From Burkholderiaceae bacterium (lineage in GTDB: Bacteria; Pseudomonadota; Gammaproteobacteria; Burkholderiales; Burkholderiaceae_E), in the NCBI GenBank assembly GCA_021463505.1, contig JAJTYR010000006.1, forward strand, positions 1 to 64,000: a DNA stretch of 64,000 nt, in the 5' to 3' direction. This document shows, in pieces, positions 8,725 to 19,568 of the stretch. Under the pieces are notes generated by a model. That model was not told the DNA's origin. It was given only the letters and a program-made list of their open reading frames with translations, and searched no databases. A program made the position numbers and the translations under genes. Each line of letters starts with the position of its first letter. Within the stretch, counting starts at the first letter, position 1.

Positions 8725-9912
8725 ATGGACATCCGCTATCCGCTGGCGCGACGTACCGCGCTGATCGAACCGTTCCACGTGATGGAGTTGACCAAGCGGG
8801 CGGCCGCCCTCGAGGCGGCCGGCCACCCGGTCATCCACCTGAACATCGGCGAGCCCGACTTCACTGCCCCCGCACCGGTGGTCGCGGCGCTCGGGCGCGC
8901 TGCACGCGCCGGCCACACGCAGTACACCACCGCCACGGGCCTTGCGGCGCTGCGTGAGGCGATCGCACGCGACTACGGCGAGCGCTACCAGCTGGACATC
9001 GCGCCGTCGCGCATCATCGTGACCGCGGGGGCGTCGGCCGCGCTGTCCCTCGCCTGCTGCGCGCTGGTCGACCCGGGCGCCTCGGTGCTGATGACCGATC
9101 CCGGCTACCCATGCAACCGCCACTTCGTGAGCGCCTTCGACGGCGTGCCGCAACTGGTTGCGGTCGGTCCCGAGACCCGTTTCCAGCTGACCGGCGCGTT
9201 GCTCGACCGGCACTGGCGCGCCGGCACGCGCGGTGTGCTGATCGCCTCGCCGGCGAATCCGACCGGCACGTCGATTCCGTTCGACGAACTGGGCCGCATC
9301 ATCGAGGCGGTACGGGTGCACCGCGGCTTCACGATCGTCGACGAAATCTACCTCGGCCTGTCCTACGACGACGCACCGCGATCCGCACTCGCGCACGGTG
9401 ACGACCTGGTCATCACGAACAGCTTTTCGAAGTACTTTCACATGACGGGCTGGCGGCTCGGCTGGCTGGTGGTGCCCGAGGCGCTGACGCCGGTGTTCGA
9501 AAAGCTCGCCCAGAACCTCTACATCTGCGCATCCACGCTGGCCCAGCACGCCGCAATCGCCTGCTTCGAGCCGGCGTCGCTCGCCGAGTACGGGCAACGC
9601 CGCAACGAGTTTCGCCGGCGCCGCGACTATATCGTGCCGGCGCTGCGCAGCGCCGGACTGCCGGTACCGGTCACGCCCGACGGGGCGTTCTACGCCTGGG
9701 CCGACTGCAGCGCGCACAGCGACGACAGCTGGCAGTTTGCACTGGAGTTGCTCGAGCGCATCCACGTCTCGGTGGTCCCGGGCAGGGACTTCGGTCAGCA
9801 CGATCCGGCGCGCTACCTGCGACTGTCGTACGCGACCTCGATGGAGCGGCTGCAGGAAGCGGTGCTGCGGATCGCGCGCTACCTGCCCGGGCGCGCCGGC
9901 CAGCGCGGCTGA
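8725..9912 (+). CDS. Class I/II PLP-dependent aminotransferase
   Basis: A 395-residue fold-type I aminotransferase. It has the HLNIGEPDF substrate loop near residue 38, the ASPANPTGT motif near 175, the DEIY aspartate near 207, the PLP lysine near 236 in SFSKYFHMTGWRLGW, and the C-terminal RLSYA arginine. It resembles AlaC/AspC-like enzymes. It sits 32 bp after dctM and may be the last gene of the catabolic unit, although a -10-like TACAAT just upstream could give it its own promoter. Amino donor and acceptor cannot be told from the sequence. Confidence 0.88.
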   Translation: MDIRYPLARRTALIEPFHVMELTKRAAALEAAGHPVIHLNIGEPDFTAPAPVVAALGRAARAGHTQYTTATGLAALREAIARDYGERYQLDIAPSRIIVTAGASAALSLACCALVDPGASVLMTDPGYPCNRHFVSAFDGVPQLVAVGPETRFQLTGALLDRHWRAGTRGVLIASPANPTGTSIPFDELGRIIEAVRVHRGFTIVDEIYLGLSYDDAPRSALAHGDDLVITNSFSKYFHMTGWRLGWLVVPEALTPVFEKLAQNLYICASTLAQHAAIACFEPASLAEYGQRRNEFRRRRDYIVPALRSAGLPVPVTPDGAFYAWADCSAHSDDSWQFALELLERIHVSVVPGRDFGQHDPARYLRLSYATSMERLQEAVLRIARYLPGRAGQRG

Positions 9913-9946
9913 CGCGAAGCGGCGCGTTCGTTCGCCGCCCGGGATA

Positions 9947-11047
9947 TCAGCCCGCTCGCGCCGCGAATCGGCGCTGCGCGCGCGCCAGCGATTCGCCCGC
10001 AGTCGAAGTCGTGGATGTCGCAGGCAGGTCGACCGCAGCGTCGAGCATCGGCGTGGGCTGCGGCATCGGTGCGTCGACCCCGCCAGGCCAGGCATCGTCG
10101 GGGGCGCCGGCGGGCGTGTCCGGGCGGTCCGACTGACGCAGCGTCGCCGGCGCGATCACCGGGCTGTTCGCCGGCGCCGGAAGCACCGGACTGGCTGCCG
10201 CGCGCGCAGGGCCCGAGTCCGCCCCGGCCACCGCAACCGACGGTTTCGGCGGCAGGATCGGAATCGGCCGGCCTGCGGCTGCCGCGGAGATGCGCTCGCG
10301 CTCGGACAACACCTTGTAGCCATAGCCCGAATCGTGCTCGTGCAGCGCGGCGCCGACGTACGACTTCAGGGCTCCCTCGACGCTGCCCTCGCGCACCAGG
10401 TATTCCTTGAGGATCCGCGTGCCGACGCTGATGTTGGCCATCGGATCGAACGCCGCGGAGGCGCCGCCGAACGGAGCGAACTTGTCCGCGTGCACCCGCG
10501 TGAGCACCTGCATCAGTCCCTGCGCACCCGCCGGACTGCGCGCATCGGGGTTGAAGCTCGACTCGACCGACATCACCGCGAGCACGAGATGGGGATCGAG
10601 GCGGAACTCCTTCGCCGAACGGTACGCATAGGCGACCAGATGCTGAACGTCGGCCATCGCGATCCGGTACTTCCTGGCAACGAACTGCGCGATCTTCCGC
10701 TGTTCCGGCGTCAGGCTCGATGGCGCGCGCGACGCGGGCCGCAGCGCCGCAGGACTGGCCATGACGTCACGACGTGCCGACGACGACTCCCACGGCAACG
10801 CCAGCCGCGGCATCACGTGACGCGGCGTGAACAGGCTCGCGAACATCGGCGGGCGATTCACTGCCACACCCGCGTCGATCCAGATCTCGGACGGCGCGCT
10901 GGCGCCGGGATCGCCGCGCAGGGACGTGGACATCGCGCCCGCGACCAGCAGCATCGCGAGCGGCACCGCCAACGCCGGGCGACGCGCAGCGCCGATGGCG
11001 CGTGCGCAGGAATCGAACATCTCACCGACCTGACGCTGCTTGAGCAT
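9947..11047 (-). CDS. Lytic transglycosylase (SLT domain)
   Basis: A 366-residue exported murein lytic transglycosylase. After an N-terminal hydrophobic signal or anchor (about residues 18-38) comes an SLT domain with the catalytic glutamate in VMSVESSFNP followed by SPAGAQGLMQV. The C-terminal 100 residues are Pro/Ala-rich and probably disordered. The start at 11047 is fixed by the Shine-Dalgarno GGAGG just upstream on the reverse strand; an open frame extends 59 codons further but lacks family similarity. The enzyme cleaves the MurNAc-GlcNAc bond to give anhydro-muropeptides, which relates it to the recycling genes amgK/murU elsewhere in the window. It converges on the aminotransferase gene. 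Confidence 0.88.
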   Translation of the reverse strand: MLKQRQVGEMFDSCARAIGAARRPALAVPLAMLLVAGAMSTSLRGDPGASAPSEIWIDAGVAVNRPPMFASLFTPRHVMPRLALPWESSSARRDVMASPAALRPASRAPSSLTPEQRKIAQFVARKYRIAMADVQHLVAYAYRSAKEFRLDPHLVLAVMSVESSFNPDARSPAGAQGLMQVLTRVHADKFAPFGGASAAFDPMANISVGTRILKEYLVREGSVEGALKSYVGAALHEHDSGYGYKVLSERERISAAAAGRPIPILPPKPSVAVAGADSGPARAAASPVLPAPANSPVIAPATLRQSDRPDTPAGAPDDAWPGGVDAPMPQPTPMLDAAVDLPATSTTSTAGESLARAQRRFAARAG

Positions 11048-11218
11048 CGAGCCTCCTTCCGGCTTGCGCCGTACGGTTCGCCGAACAGGCGATCGGTCCT
11101 TGCTGCGCCCGCCGGTACCAGGGGCGCGGGCCTTGTCGGTCTCGCACAGGCGATCCGTGGACGCCTGCCGGTCGTGCAATGCGGGACTCGCCGCATGATT
11201 CCGGTCTGTGTCGGGACT

Positions 11219-11254
11219 CGTCATGAGGTGCGCTCGACACGCGGTCTCATGACG
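11219..11254. repeat. Short inverted repeat upstream of ubiD
   Basis: The perfect 9-bp arms CGTCATGAG (11219-11227) and CTCATGACG (11246-11254) are separated by 18 bp, in the divergent gap between the transglycosylase and ubiD. It could be an operator or an RNA hairpin; there is no T-run for a terminator. Function not known. Confidence 0.5.
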
Positions 11255-11377
11255 GCAGATCGAAAACCCGGCGCGATTCTATGGACGCCGGTCGGGAAGG
11301 TCAAATTTTTGCGTCCCGCCATGCGCAATGCATTCGATGCGACAATCCACATCGCGAAACCGCGATGACGTATTCCC

Positions 11378-12934
11378 GTGAAATACAACGACCTGCGTGA
11401 CTTCCTTCAGCAACTCGATGCGATCGGCGAGCTGAAGCGGATCGCTGCGCCGGTGTCGCCACGGCTCGAGATGACCGAGATCTCCGATCGTGTCCTGCGC
11501 GCGGCAGGACCGGCACTGCTGTTCGAGCGCCCACACGACGCATCGCGCCCATTCGACATGCCGGTGCTCGCGAACCTGTTCGGTACGCCGCAACGCGTCG
11601 CGCTCGGCATGGGCGCGGAGTCACTCGATGCGCTGCGCCAGATCGGTGAACTGCTTGCGTACCTCAAGGAGCCCGAACCACCCAGGGGGCTGCGCGATGC
11701 GTGGGACAGGTGGCCCGTCCTGCGTCAGGTGATGCACATGGCGCCGCGTGACGTCGGCAATGCGCCGTGCCAGCAGGTGGTGCGCGAAGACGACGCGGTC
11801 GACCTCGCGCGACTGCCGGTGCAGACCTGCTGGCCCGGCGATGCGGCGCCGTTGATCACCTGGGGGCTGGTGGTAACGCGCGGCCCGCTTGCGGACCGGC
11901 AGAACCTCGGCATCTATCGGCAGCAGGTGATCGGGCCGAACCGCACGATCATGCGCTGGCTCGCGCACCGCGGCGGCGCGCTCGATTTCCGCGAACACGC
12001 CGCGCGCCGTCCGGGCGAGCCGTTCCCGGTCGCGGTGGCGCTGGGCGCCGATCCGGCGACCACGCTCGCCGCAGTGACGCCGGTGCCGGACACGATGTCC
12101 GAATACCAGTTTGCCGGTCTGCTGCGCGGGGCGAAGACCGAACTCGCGGCCTGCATCGGCAACCCGCTGAGGGTACCGGCCCGCGCGGAGATCGTGCTCG
12201 AAGGTTCGATCCGTCCCGATCCCGACGCCGGGGCCACGCTGGCCAATGCACGAGCGCTCGGCTGGTCGCGCGAGCTTCCACCGGCTGCACGCAACGGCTG
12301 GGAGATGGCGATCGAGGGACCGTTCGGCGACCACACCGGCTATTACAACGAGCAGGACTGGTTTCCGGTCTTCACCATCGAGCGCATCACGATGCGCCGC
12401 GACCCGATCTACCATTCCACGTATACCGGCAAGCCGCCCGACGAGCCGGCGGTGCTCGGCGTCGCGCTGAACGAGTTGTTCGTGCCGATCATCAGGAAGC
12501 AGTTCCCGGAGATCATCGACTTCCACCTGCCGCCGGAGGGATGCTCGTACCGGTTGGCGGTCGTGTCGATGCGCAAGCAATATCCGGGACACGCCCGGCG
12601 CGTGATGTTCGGCATCTGGAGCTTCCTGCGCCAGTTCATGTACACGAAGTTCATCGTGGTCACCGACGACGACGTCGACGTGCGCAACTGGAAGGAGGTG
12701 ATCTGGGCGATCACCACGCGCGTCGATCCGGCACGCGACACCACGCTGGTCGAGCGTACGCCGATCGATTACCTCGACTTCGCATCTCCGGTGTCGGGCC
12801 TGGGCTCGAAGATGGGGATCGACGCCACCGCCAAGTGGCCCGGCGAGACCGCGCGCGACTGGGGACGCCCGATCGCGATGGACGAGGCGGTCAGGAAGCG
12901 GATCGACGCGATCTGGAGTGAACTCGGTCTCTGA
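11378..12934 (+). CDS. ubiD: UbiD-family 3-polyprenyl-4-hydroxybenzoate decarboxylase
   Basis: A 518-residue prenyl-FMN-dependent decarboxylase. The start [11 protein letters not shown] is typical of UbiD, and the conserved [30 protein letters not shown] and [19 protein letters not shown] blocks are all present. It decarboxylates 3-polyprenyl-4-hydroxybenzoate in ubiquinone synthesis and needs prenylated FMN made by UbiX (not in this window). Translation begins at a GTG. It is slightly longer than E. coli UbiD (497 residues). A second ubiquinone gene, ubiH, lies at 46770. Confidence 0.95.
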   Translation: MKYNDLRDFLQQLDAIGELKRIAAPVSPRLEMTEISDRVLRAAGPALLFERPHDASRPFDMPVLANLFGTPQRVALGMGAESLDALRQIGELLAYLKEPEPPRGLRDAWDRWPVLRQVMHMAPRDVGNAPCQQVVREDDAVDLARLPVQTCWPGDAAPLITWGLVVTRGPLADRQNLGIYRQQVIGPNRTIMRWLAHRGGALDFREHAARRPGEPFPVAVALGADPATTLAAVTPVPDTMSEYQFAGLLRGAKTELAACIGNPLRVPARAEIVLEGSIRPDPDAGATLANARALGWSRELPPAARNGWEMAIEGPFGDHTGYYNEQDWFPVFTIERITMRRDPIYHSTYTGKPPDEPAVLGVALNELFVPIIRKQFPEIIDFHLPPEGCSYRLAVVSMRKQYPGHARRVMFGIWSFLRQFMYTKFIVVTDDDVDVRNWKEVIWAITTRVDPARDTTLVERTPIDYLDFASPVSGLGSKMGIDATAKWPGETARDWGRPIAMDEAVRKRIDAIWSELGL

Positions 12935-13119
12935 GCGGCGCACCGGCAGGGCCATGGTGCCGCTCGTGGCGATGCCAGTGGCGATTCCGAAGCGGACGAA
13001 CCCGTTCACCTCGTCCCTCCTGCAGTGTCGGCAATGTCCCCGGATTAGACGCTGGGTGCCGCGAATGCGAAAATGACGGCAAAGACTTGCGCGACTGTGA
13101 CGCCACCGGATCGAGCGCC

Positions 13120-14514
13120 ATGACGCACCAGACCAGCGAGCCCCTGATCATCGACGACGAACTGCTGCGCCGCTTCGGCGGCCGCGGGCCGCGCTACACG
13201 TCCTACCCCACGGCCGACCGGTTCGACGAGCGCGTGGGCGCGGAGCGTCATGCGCAGGCGCTGGCGACGCGCGCCGCGCGCCACGGCGAACCGCTGGGCC
13301 TGTACGTGCACATCCCGTTCTGCCGGTCGATCTGCTATTACTGCGGTTGCAACAAGATCGGCACGCGCCACGTCGAGCAGGTCTTCCCCTATCTGGCGGC
13401 GCTCGAACGCGAGGTCGGACTGGTGGCCGCGCTCACCGGCCGCGGGCAGCCGATCAGTCACCTGCATTTCGGCGGCGGCACGCCCACCTTCATGCCGGAC
13501 GCCGAACTGGGCGCCCTGATCGACATGCTGCGCCGCGCCTTCGATTTTCGCGAAGACGGCGAATATTCGATCGAGATCGACCCGCGCACGGTCGGCCCGC
13601 AGCGGGTGCGCGCGCTGCGCTCGATGGGGTTCAATCGCGTCAGCCTGGGCGTCCAGGACTTCGATCCGGTCGTGCAGGCGGCGGTCAACCGCATCCAGCC
13701 GTACGAGCAGACGCTGGAACTGATCGAGGCGGCGCGCGGGGCCGGTTTCCATTCGATCAACGTCGACCTCATCTACGGCCTGCCCAGACAGCATCACGTC
13801 GGCTTCCAGGAGACCCTGCGCAAGACGATCGCCGCCGCGCCGGGGCGCATCGCGCTCTACCATTACGCGCACCTGCCGGCGCTGTTCAAGCCGCAGCGGC
13901 GCATTGCCGAGGCCGACCTGCCGTCGTCGGAAGAAAAGGCGCGCATGTTCGAGTCGGCGGTGAAGATGTTCGCGGCTGCCGGCTACCGGCACCTCGGCCT
14001 CGATCACTTCGCACGCGAAGACGACGAGTTGTCGATCGCGCAGCGCGAAGGACGCCTGCATCGCAATTTCCAGGGCTACTGCTCGCACGATGCCGGCGAC
14101 CTGATCGCGCTCGGCGTCTCGTCGATCTCCTCGGTCGGCGACGTCTACGCGCAGAATGACAAGCTGCTCGACGGCTACTACCGGCACATCGAGCGCGGCG
14201 AACTGCCGGTGGTGCGCGGCATTGTGCTGGATGCCGACGACTTCGTGCGCCGCGACGCGATCAACGCGCTGATGTGCGACTTCCGGATCGACTTCGCCGT
14301 GCTCGACGCGCGCCGCGGCATCGACAGCCGGCGCTGGCTGGCCGGGTCGATCGAGGCGCTCGCACCGCTCGCCGAGGCGGGTGCGGTACGTGTCGACGAG
14401 CGCGGCGTCGAGGTGACACCGCGCGGCCGGTTGCTGGTGCGCGCGGCCGCGATGGCCTTCGATCGACACCTTGCGCAGGCGCCCGGCGGCGCCTCGTACT
14501 CGCGCATCGCCTGA
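13120..14514 (+). CDS. hemN: Oxygen-independent coproporphyrinogen III dehydrogenase
   Basis: A 464-residue radical SAM enzyme. The cluster motif is IPFCRSICYYCGCNK with Cys68, Cys72 and Cys75 binding the 4Fe-4S and Cys77 completing the HemN signature. PRYTSYPTADRF at about 24-35 and HLHFGGGTPTF are further HemN marks that separate it from HemW. It converts coproporphyrinogen III to protoporphyrinogen IX without oxygen for haem synthesis, fitting the microaerobic cbb3 oxidase genes at the right edge. The ATG at 13120 was preferred to an upstream TTG. No clear FNR box was seen in the 185-bp gap upstream. Confidence 0.95.
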   Translation: MTHQTSEPLIIDDELLRRFGGRGPRYTSYPTADRFDERVGAERHAQALATRAARHGEPLGLYVHIPFCRSICYYCGCNKIGTRHVEQVFPYLAALEREVGLVAALTGRGQPISHLHFGGGTPTFMPDAELGALIDMLRRAFDFREDGEYSIEIDPRTVGPQRVRALRSMGFNRVSLGVQDFDPVVQAAVNRIQPYEQTLELIEAARGAGFHSINVDLIYGLPRQHHVGFQETLRKTIAAAPGRIALYHYAHLPALFKPQRRIAEADLPSSEEKARMFESAVKMFAAAGYRHLGLDHFAREDDELSIAQREGRLHRNFQGYCSHDAGDLIALGVSSISSVGDVYAQNDKLLDGYYRHIERGELPVVRGIVLDADDFVRRDAINALMCDFRIDFAVLDARRGIDSRRWLAGSIEALAPLAEAGAVRVDERGVEVTPRGRLLVRAAAMAFDRHLAQAPGGASYSRIA

Positions 14515-14560
14515 TCGCAGCCGCTGCGTGCGCCGGCACCCGCTCTCCAGGATCCCGCCG

Positions 14561-15091
14561 ATGCCACGCGTTCCCTACGTTGCCTCCGACCTGACCGAGC
14601 CGCGCGCGATCGTCGAGGCGGTGCGCGCACGCCGCGGCGGCAGCCTGCTCAATCTCGACCGGATGCTGCTGCACAGCCCCGAGATGGCAGCAGGCTGGAA
14701 CGCCCACCTGGGCGCGATCCGCACGCAGCTGCAGTTGTCCGCGAAGCTGCGCGAACTCGCGATGTGCGTGGTGGCCGTGCTCAACCGCGCCGACTACGAA
14801 TTCCATCACCACGCGCCCGAGTTCCTGAAGGCGGGCGGCACGCCCGGGCAGCTCGAGGCGTTGCGCGACCCGCAGCGCGCGCAGGTGAACGACGCGCTGT
14901 TCGACGCCACCGAGCGCGCGGCACTCGCCGTGGCCATCGAGATGACTCTCGCGGTGACGGTGTCGGACGCGAGCTTCGAGGCGCTGGCCCGCGCGCTGCC
15001 GGCGCGCGAACGGGTCGAGTTCGTCGGCACCGTGGCCACCTACAACATGGTGTCGCGCTTCCTGGTGGCGCTGGAGGTCGGACCCGAATAG
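14561..15091 (+). CDS. Carboxymuconolactone decarboxylase (AhpD-like) family protein
   Basis: A 176-residue all-helical protein of the CMD/AhpD family. The central stretch LRELAMCVVAVLNRADYEFHHH corresponds to the family's conserved helix, but only one cysteine is present where AhpD peroxidases have a CxxC pair, so peroxidase activity of the AhpD type is unlikely. It follows hemN by 46 bp and may be co-transcribed. Many family members are uncharacterised; I cannot name a substrate. Confidence 0.75.
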   Translation: MPRVPYVASDLTEPRAIVEAVRARRGGSLLNLDRMLLHSPEMAAGWNAHLGAIRTQLQLSAKLRELAMCVVAVLNRADYEFHHHAPEFLKAGGTPGQLEALRDPQRAQVNDALFDATERAALAVAIEMTLAVTVSDASFEALARALPARERVEFVGTVATYNMVSRFLVALEVGPE

Positions 15092-15310
15092 CGCCAGGCA
15101 CCGGCCGCGCAACGGAAATCGCTCGACAAGACCTCCGGGATCGGTTACTGTGCGCCCCGCATTCAGTTCAAGTTGATCATCTTTGCGTGTCAAGCCGGCC
15201 TGCCTCAGCGCAGCGCGTCTCGAATACCTGGTTGTGCCTCTTGATTCGTCTGCCGCCGCGGCGGGTTCGCTCGCGGTGTATATCCCAACGCGTATCGAAT
15301 GGAGCGCACC

Positions 15311-15523
15311 ATGAGCAATCGAGTGACCGGCGTGGTCAAGTGGTTCAACGAGTCCAAGGGTTTCGGCTTCATCGCCCCCGATGACGGCAGCGCGGATCTC
15401 TTCGCGCACTTCTCCGAGATCCAGGGCAGCGGATTCAAGACCCTGCAGGAGGCGCAGCGCGTCGAATTCGCGGTCAAGCAGGGCCCGAAGGGCCTGCAGG
15501 CCTCGGCGATCCGTCCGCTGTAA
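15311..15523 (+). CDS. Cold shock protein (CspA family)
   Basis: A 70-residue single cold-shock domain that binds RNA and single-stranded DNA. RNP1 is KGFGFI (about residues 16-21) and RNP2 is the variant LFAHFSEI. The ATG at 15311 was chosen because GGAGCG lies just upstream and the family start [13 protein letters not shown] follows. The gene has an isolated 219-bp upstream gap, long enough for the structured leader such genes often have, and is followed by two hairpins. Confidence 0.95.
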   Translation: MSNRVTGVVKWFNESKGFGFIAPDDGSADLFAHFSEIQGSGFKTLQEAQRVEFAVKQGPKGLQASAIRPL

Positions 15524-15537
15524 CACCGCGCTGCAGT

Positions 15538-15606
15538 GCCGGCCGACCTCCGGGGAAGGCCGGCGCGCGCATGGCGACGAACGGCCGCATCCGTGCGGCC
15601 GTTTTC
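15538..15606 (+). terminator. Tandem hairpins, rho-independent terminator after csp
   Basis: The second hairpin is a textbook terminator: a perfect 10-bp stem (15580-15589 with 15594-15603), a TCCG loop and a short T-run. A weaker 7-bp hairpin (GCCGGCC at 15538-15544 with GGCCGGC at 15558-15564) precedes it. Together they isolate the cold shock gene from groESL. Confidence 0.88.
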
Positions 15607-15650
15607 CTGCCTGACGGGGCACACCGCGCCCTTCCGCGGCGTCCTGTCCC

Positions 15651-15679
15651 TTGAAATCCCGGCCGTAAGCCTCTATAAT
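15651..15679 (+). promoter_or_regulatory. groESL promoter (housekeeping sigma)
   Basis: TTGAAA at 15651-15656 and a perfect TATAAT at 15674-15679 are separated by 17 bp, the optimal spacing. The -35 side also contains CTTGAAA, which resembles a heat-shock sigma element. Transcription would begin at about 15686, inside the CIRCE repeat. Confidence 0.88.
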
Positions 15680-15680
15680 C

Positions 15681-15703
15681 AGCACTCGCCAGCGATGAGT
15701 GCT
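15681..15703. promoter_or_regulatory. CIRCE element (HrcA operator)
   Basis: AGCACTC, nine bases, GAGTGCT: the inner seven bases of both CIRCE arms are perfect and the spacer is exactly nine. It overlaps the predicted start of groESL transcription, so HrcA bound here would block initiation until heat shock. No hrcA gene is in the window. Confidence 0.95.
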
Positions 15704-15819
15704 GACAGAGACGTTGCCGCGTTCAGGGGCAGCGTCCCGCGCCCACCCGCCGGAATACCGCAAGCCGGCCGTCCGGCTCGTCACTTTCTTCATTTTCAAC
15801 AACCTGGGAGCTAATCCGC

Positions 15820-16107
15820 ATGAAACTCCGTCCGCTGCATGATCGCGTGATCATCAAACGCCTGGACAACGAGCGCAAGACCGCGTCCGGCATCGTGATC
15901 CCCGAGAGCGCCGCCGAGAAGCCGGACCAGGGCGAAGTCCTCGCCATCGGCAACGGCAAGGTGGGCGACGACGGCAAGGTCCGCCCCCTCGCCGTGAAGG
16001 TCGGCGACAAGGTGCTCTTCGGCAAGTACAGCGGCCAGACCGTCAAGGTCGATGGCGACGAACTGCTGGTGATGCGCGAAGAAGACATCATGGCCGTGGT
16101 CGAGTAA
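15820..16107 (+). CDS. groES: Co-chaperonin GroES
   Basis: A 95-residue co-chaperonin that caps Gro[17 protein letters not shown], the mobile loop with [13 protein letters not shown] (about 23-37) and the C-terminal EDIMAVVE are all standard. It is the first gene of a bicistronic operon with groL, 36 bp downstream, behind a strong promoter and CIRCE. The spacing from predicted transcript start to ATG gives a leader of about 130 bases. Confidence 0.98.
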   Translation: MKLRPLHDRVIIKRLDNERKTASGIVIPESAAEKPDQGEVLAIGNGKVGDDGKVRPLAVKVGDKVLFGKYSGQTVKVDGDELLVMREEDIMAVVE

Positions 16108-17790
<1,683 letters not shown>

Positions 17791-17836
17791 GTTCCGCAGT
17801 GGCGGCCCGGTGGCCGCCACCCTTGCCGGCAACACC

Positions 17837-17870
17837 GAAGAGGCCCGCGCGATGCGGGCCTCTTCCTTTT
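17837..17870 (+). terminator. Rho-independent terminator after groL
   Basis: A perfect 12-bp stem (17837-17848 with 17854-17865), a five-base loop and CTTTT follow groL by 46 bp. The mirror-image A-poor left side makes it mainly a rightward terminator. Confidence 0.92.
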
Positions 17871-17944
17871 ATCGGCAGGGAGCGGCGCGCGGGCTCGCGC
17901 CTTCATGGCCCGCCGGCCAGGCACCGCGCGCGGCCGACCGATCG

Positions 17945-18607
17945 TCAGCGCGGCGCGGCCTCGGCCACGTAGATCTCGACGCGGCGGTTCTTCGCCCTGC
18001 CCGCCACCGTGCTGTTGTCGGCAATCGGCTCGTGCGAACCGCGGCCGTCGATCGCGATGCGTGCTGCATCGACGCCACGTGACGCGAGGTACTGGCGCGC
18101 GCTGGCGGCGCGGTTCACCGACAGCGGATCGTTGATCGCATCGGTCCCGGTGCTGTCGGTATGACCGACGACGCGCACCGTGGTGGCCGGGTTCGCATTC
18201 AGCGTCTGTGCGAAACGATCCAGGATCGGCTGGAAGCCCGGCTTGATCTCGGCGCGACCCGTGTCGAACGAGATGTCGCTTGGAATGTCGAGTTTCAGCT
18301 GGTTGTCGGCGGTCTGCGAAACGCCCACGCCGGTACCGGCGGTGGCCTGTTCCATGGCCTGCTTCTGCTCCTCCATGCGCCGGGACCAGACGTAGGTGCC
18401 GATGCCGCCGGCCGCCGCGCCGAGTACCGCGCCGGTGCGCGTCGCACCGCCGCTGCCCCCCACCGCGCTGCCGAGCGCGGCGCCCACCACCGCACCAACG
18501 CCGGTGCCGATCGCGGTGCGCTGCTGCGTCTCGCTCATGTTGGCGCAGCCGGCCAGCGCCGAGAACGCGACGATGCATGCCAGGAGCGTCTTCTTCGTAG
18601 TAACCAT
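17945..18607 (-). CDS. OmpA-family outer-membrane lipoprotein
   Basis: A 220-residue lipoprotein. A signal peptide ends in the lipobox LAGC (Cys21). It is followed by a glycine-zipper membrane segment (GTGVGAVVGAALGSAVGG, about 34-51) and, from about 105, an OmpA C-terminal peptidoglycan-binding domain with the VVGHTDSTGTD motif and NRRVEIYV end. This layout is that of YiaD/OmpA-like envelope anchors. A GAGGTGA ribosome-binding site precedes the ATG. It stands alone, convergent with groL. Confidence 0.92.
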   Translation of the reverse strand: MVTTKKTLLACIVAFSALAGCANMSETQQRTAIGTGVGAVVGAALGSAVGGSGGATRTGAVLGAAAGGIGTYVWSRRMEEQKQAMEQATAGTGVGVSQTADNQLKLDIPSDISFDTGRAEIKPGFQPILDRFAQTLNANPATTVRVVGHTDSTGTDAINDPLSVNRAASARQYLASRGVDAARIAIDGRGSHEPIADNSTVAGRAKNRRVEIYVAEAAPR

Positions 18608-18784
18608 GATTCACCTCTGTTTCGGGTGTGCCGGGATCGTGCCGGGATATCGTGCGGAACCACACCGCGCATGCGCAGCCGGGCTCCGGACGGTTTCTCG
18701 GGACGGCCCAATCGTAGCGGAGGATCGCGCCCGACCTCGGGGGCTGTGGACGACGCCGCTACAATGACAGCGAGGAGAGCAACG

Positions 18785-19519
18785 ATGAACGTGCTTCACC
18801 TGCCGGGGCTGCCCGGCGTCTCGCAGGCGGGGCCGGCCCTCGCTCCGTATCTCGCCCGGACCGATTTTCTCGACTACGAGTCGCCGGAGGTCCGCCGCTT
18901 CGTGAGCGACGCCATCGGCGGCGCGCGCGATGCGCGTACGCGCGCGGTGCGCCTGTTCTACGCGGTGCGCGATGGCATCCGCTACGACCCGTACCGGATC
19001 AGCTACGAGCCCGCCGCCTATCGCGCCAGCCAGGTGATCCGCGACGGCCATGGCTGGTGCGTCTCGAAAGCCGGCCTGCTCGCGGCGTGCGCGCGCGCCG
19101 TCGGCATCGCATCGGCAATCGGCCTGGCCGACGTGGTCAACCACCTGAACACCGAGAAGCTGCGCGCCCGCATGGGCGGCATCGACATTTTCTACGACCA
19201 CGGGTACGCCGCGCTGCTGATCGAGGGGCGCTGGGTCAAGGCAGTGCCCGCCTTCAACATCGAACTGTGCGAACGCTTCGGCGTGCGCCCCACCGACTTC
19301 GACGGCCTCGACGATGCGCTCTACCAGGAACACGACGCGCACGGCCGGCTGCACATGCAGTATCTGGCCGACCACGGCACCTGGTCCGACCTGCCGTTGC
19401 AGCAGGTGCGCGACGACATGCTGCGCTGCTACCCGGGTGCCGCATTCTCCGCGGGCGCCGACTCGATGCCGGTGGCGCCCGAAGACCGCTTCGAGAACGA
19501 AGCCCCGCTCGGACCCTGA
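18785..19519 (+). CDS. Transglutaminase-like family protein
   Basis: A 244-residue protein with a transglutaminase-core signature: the nucleophile Cys near residue 92 in GHGWCVSKAGLLAACARAVGI, with a downstream FYDHGYAAL histidine and ALLIEGRWVKAVPAFN. Such proteins are peptidases or amidases more often than cross-linkers. No signal peptide is seen, so it is probably cytoplasmic. The ATG at 18785 has GAGGAG just upstream. Function not known beyond the fold. Confidence 0.8.
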   Translation: MNVLHLPGLPGVSQAGPALAPYLARTDFLDYESPEVRRFVSDAIGGARDARTRAVRLFYAVRDGIRYDPYRISYEPAAYRASQVIRDGHGWCVSKAGLLAACARAVGIASAIGLADVVNHLNTEKLRARMGGIDIFYDHGYAALLIEGRWVKAVPAFNIELCERFGVRPTDFDGLDDALYQEHDAHGRLHMQYLADHGTWSDLPLQQVRDDMLRCYPGAAFSAGADSMPVAPEDRFENEAPLGP

Positions 19520-19568
19520 ACCCCCCGGGGGTTGCGCACCGTCGGCGCGGCCGGGGCCCGACCCGCGA

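Noticed and set aside
12932..12966. Terminator hairpin after ubiD
   Set aside because: An imperfect GAGCGGC/GCCGCTC pairing exists but there is a bulge and no T-run, so it is not listed.
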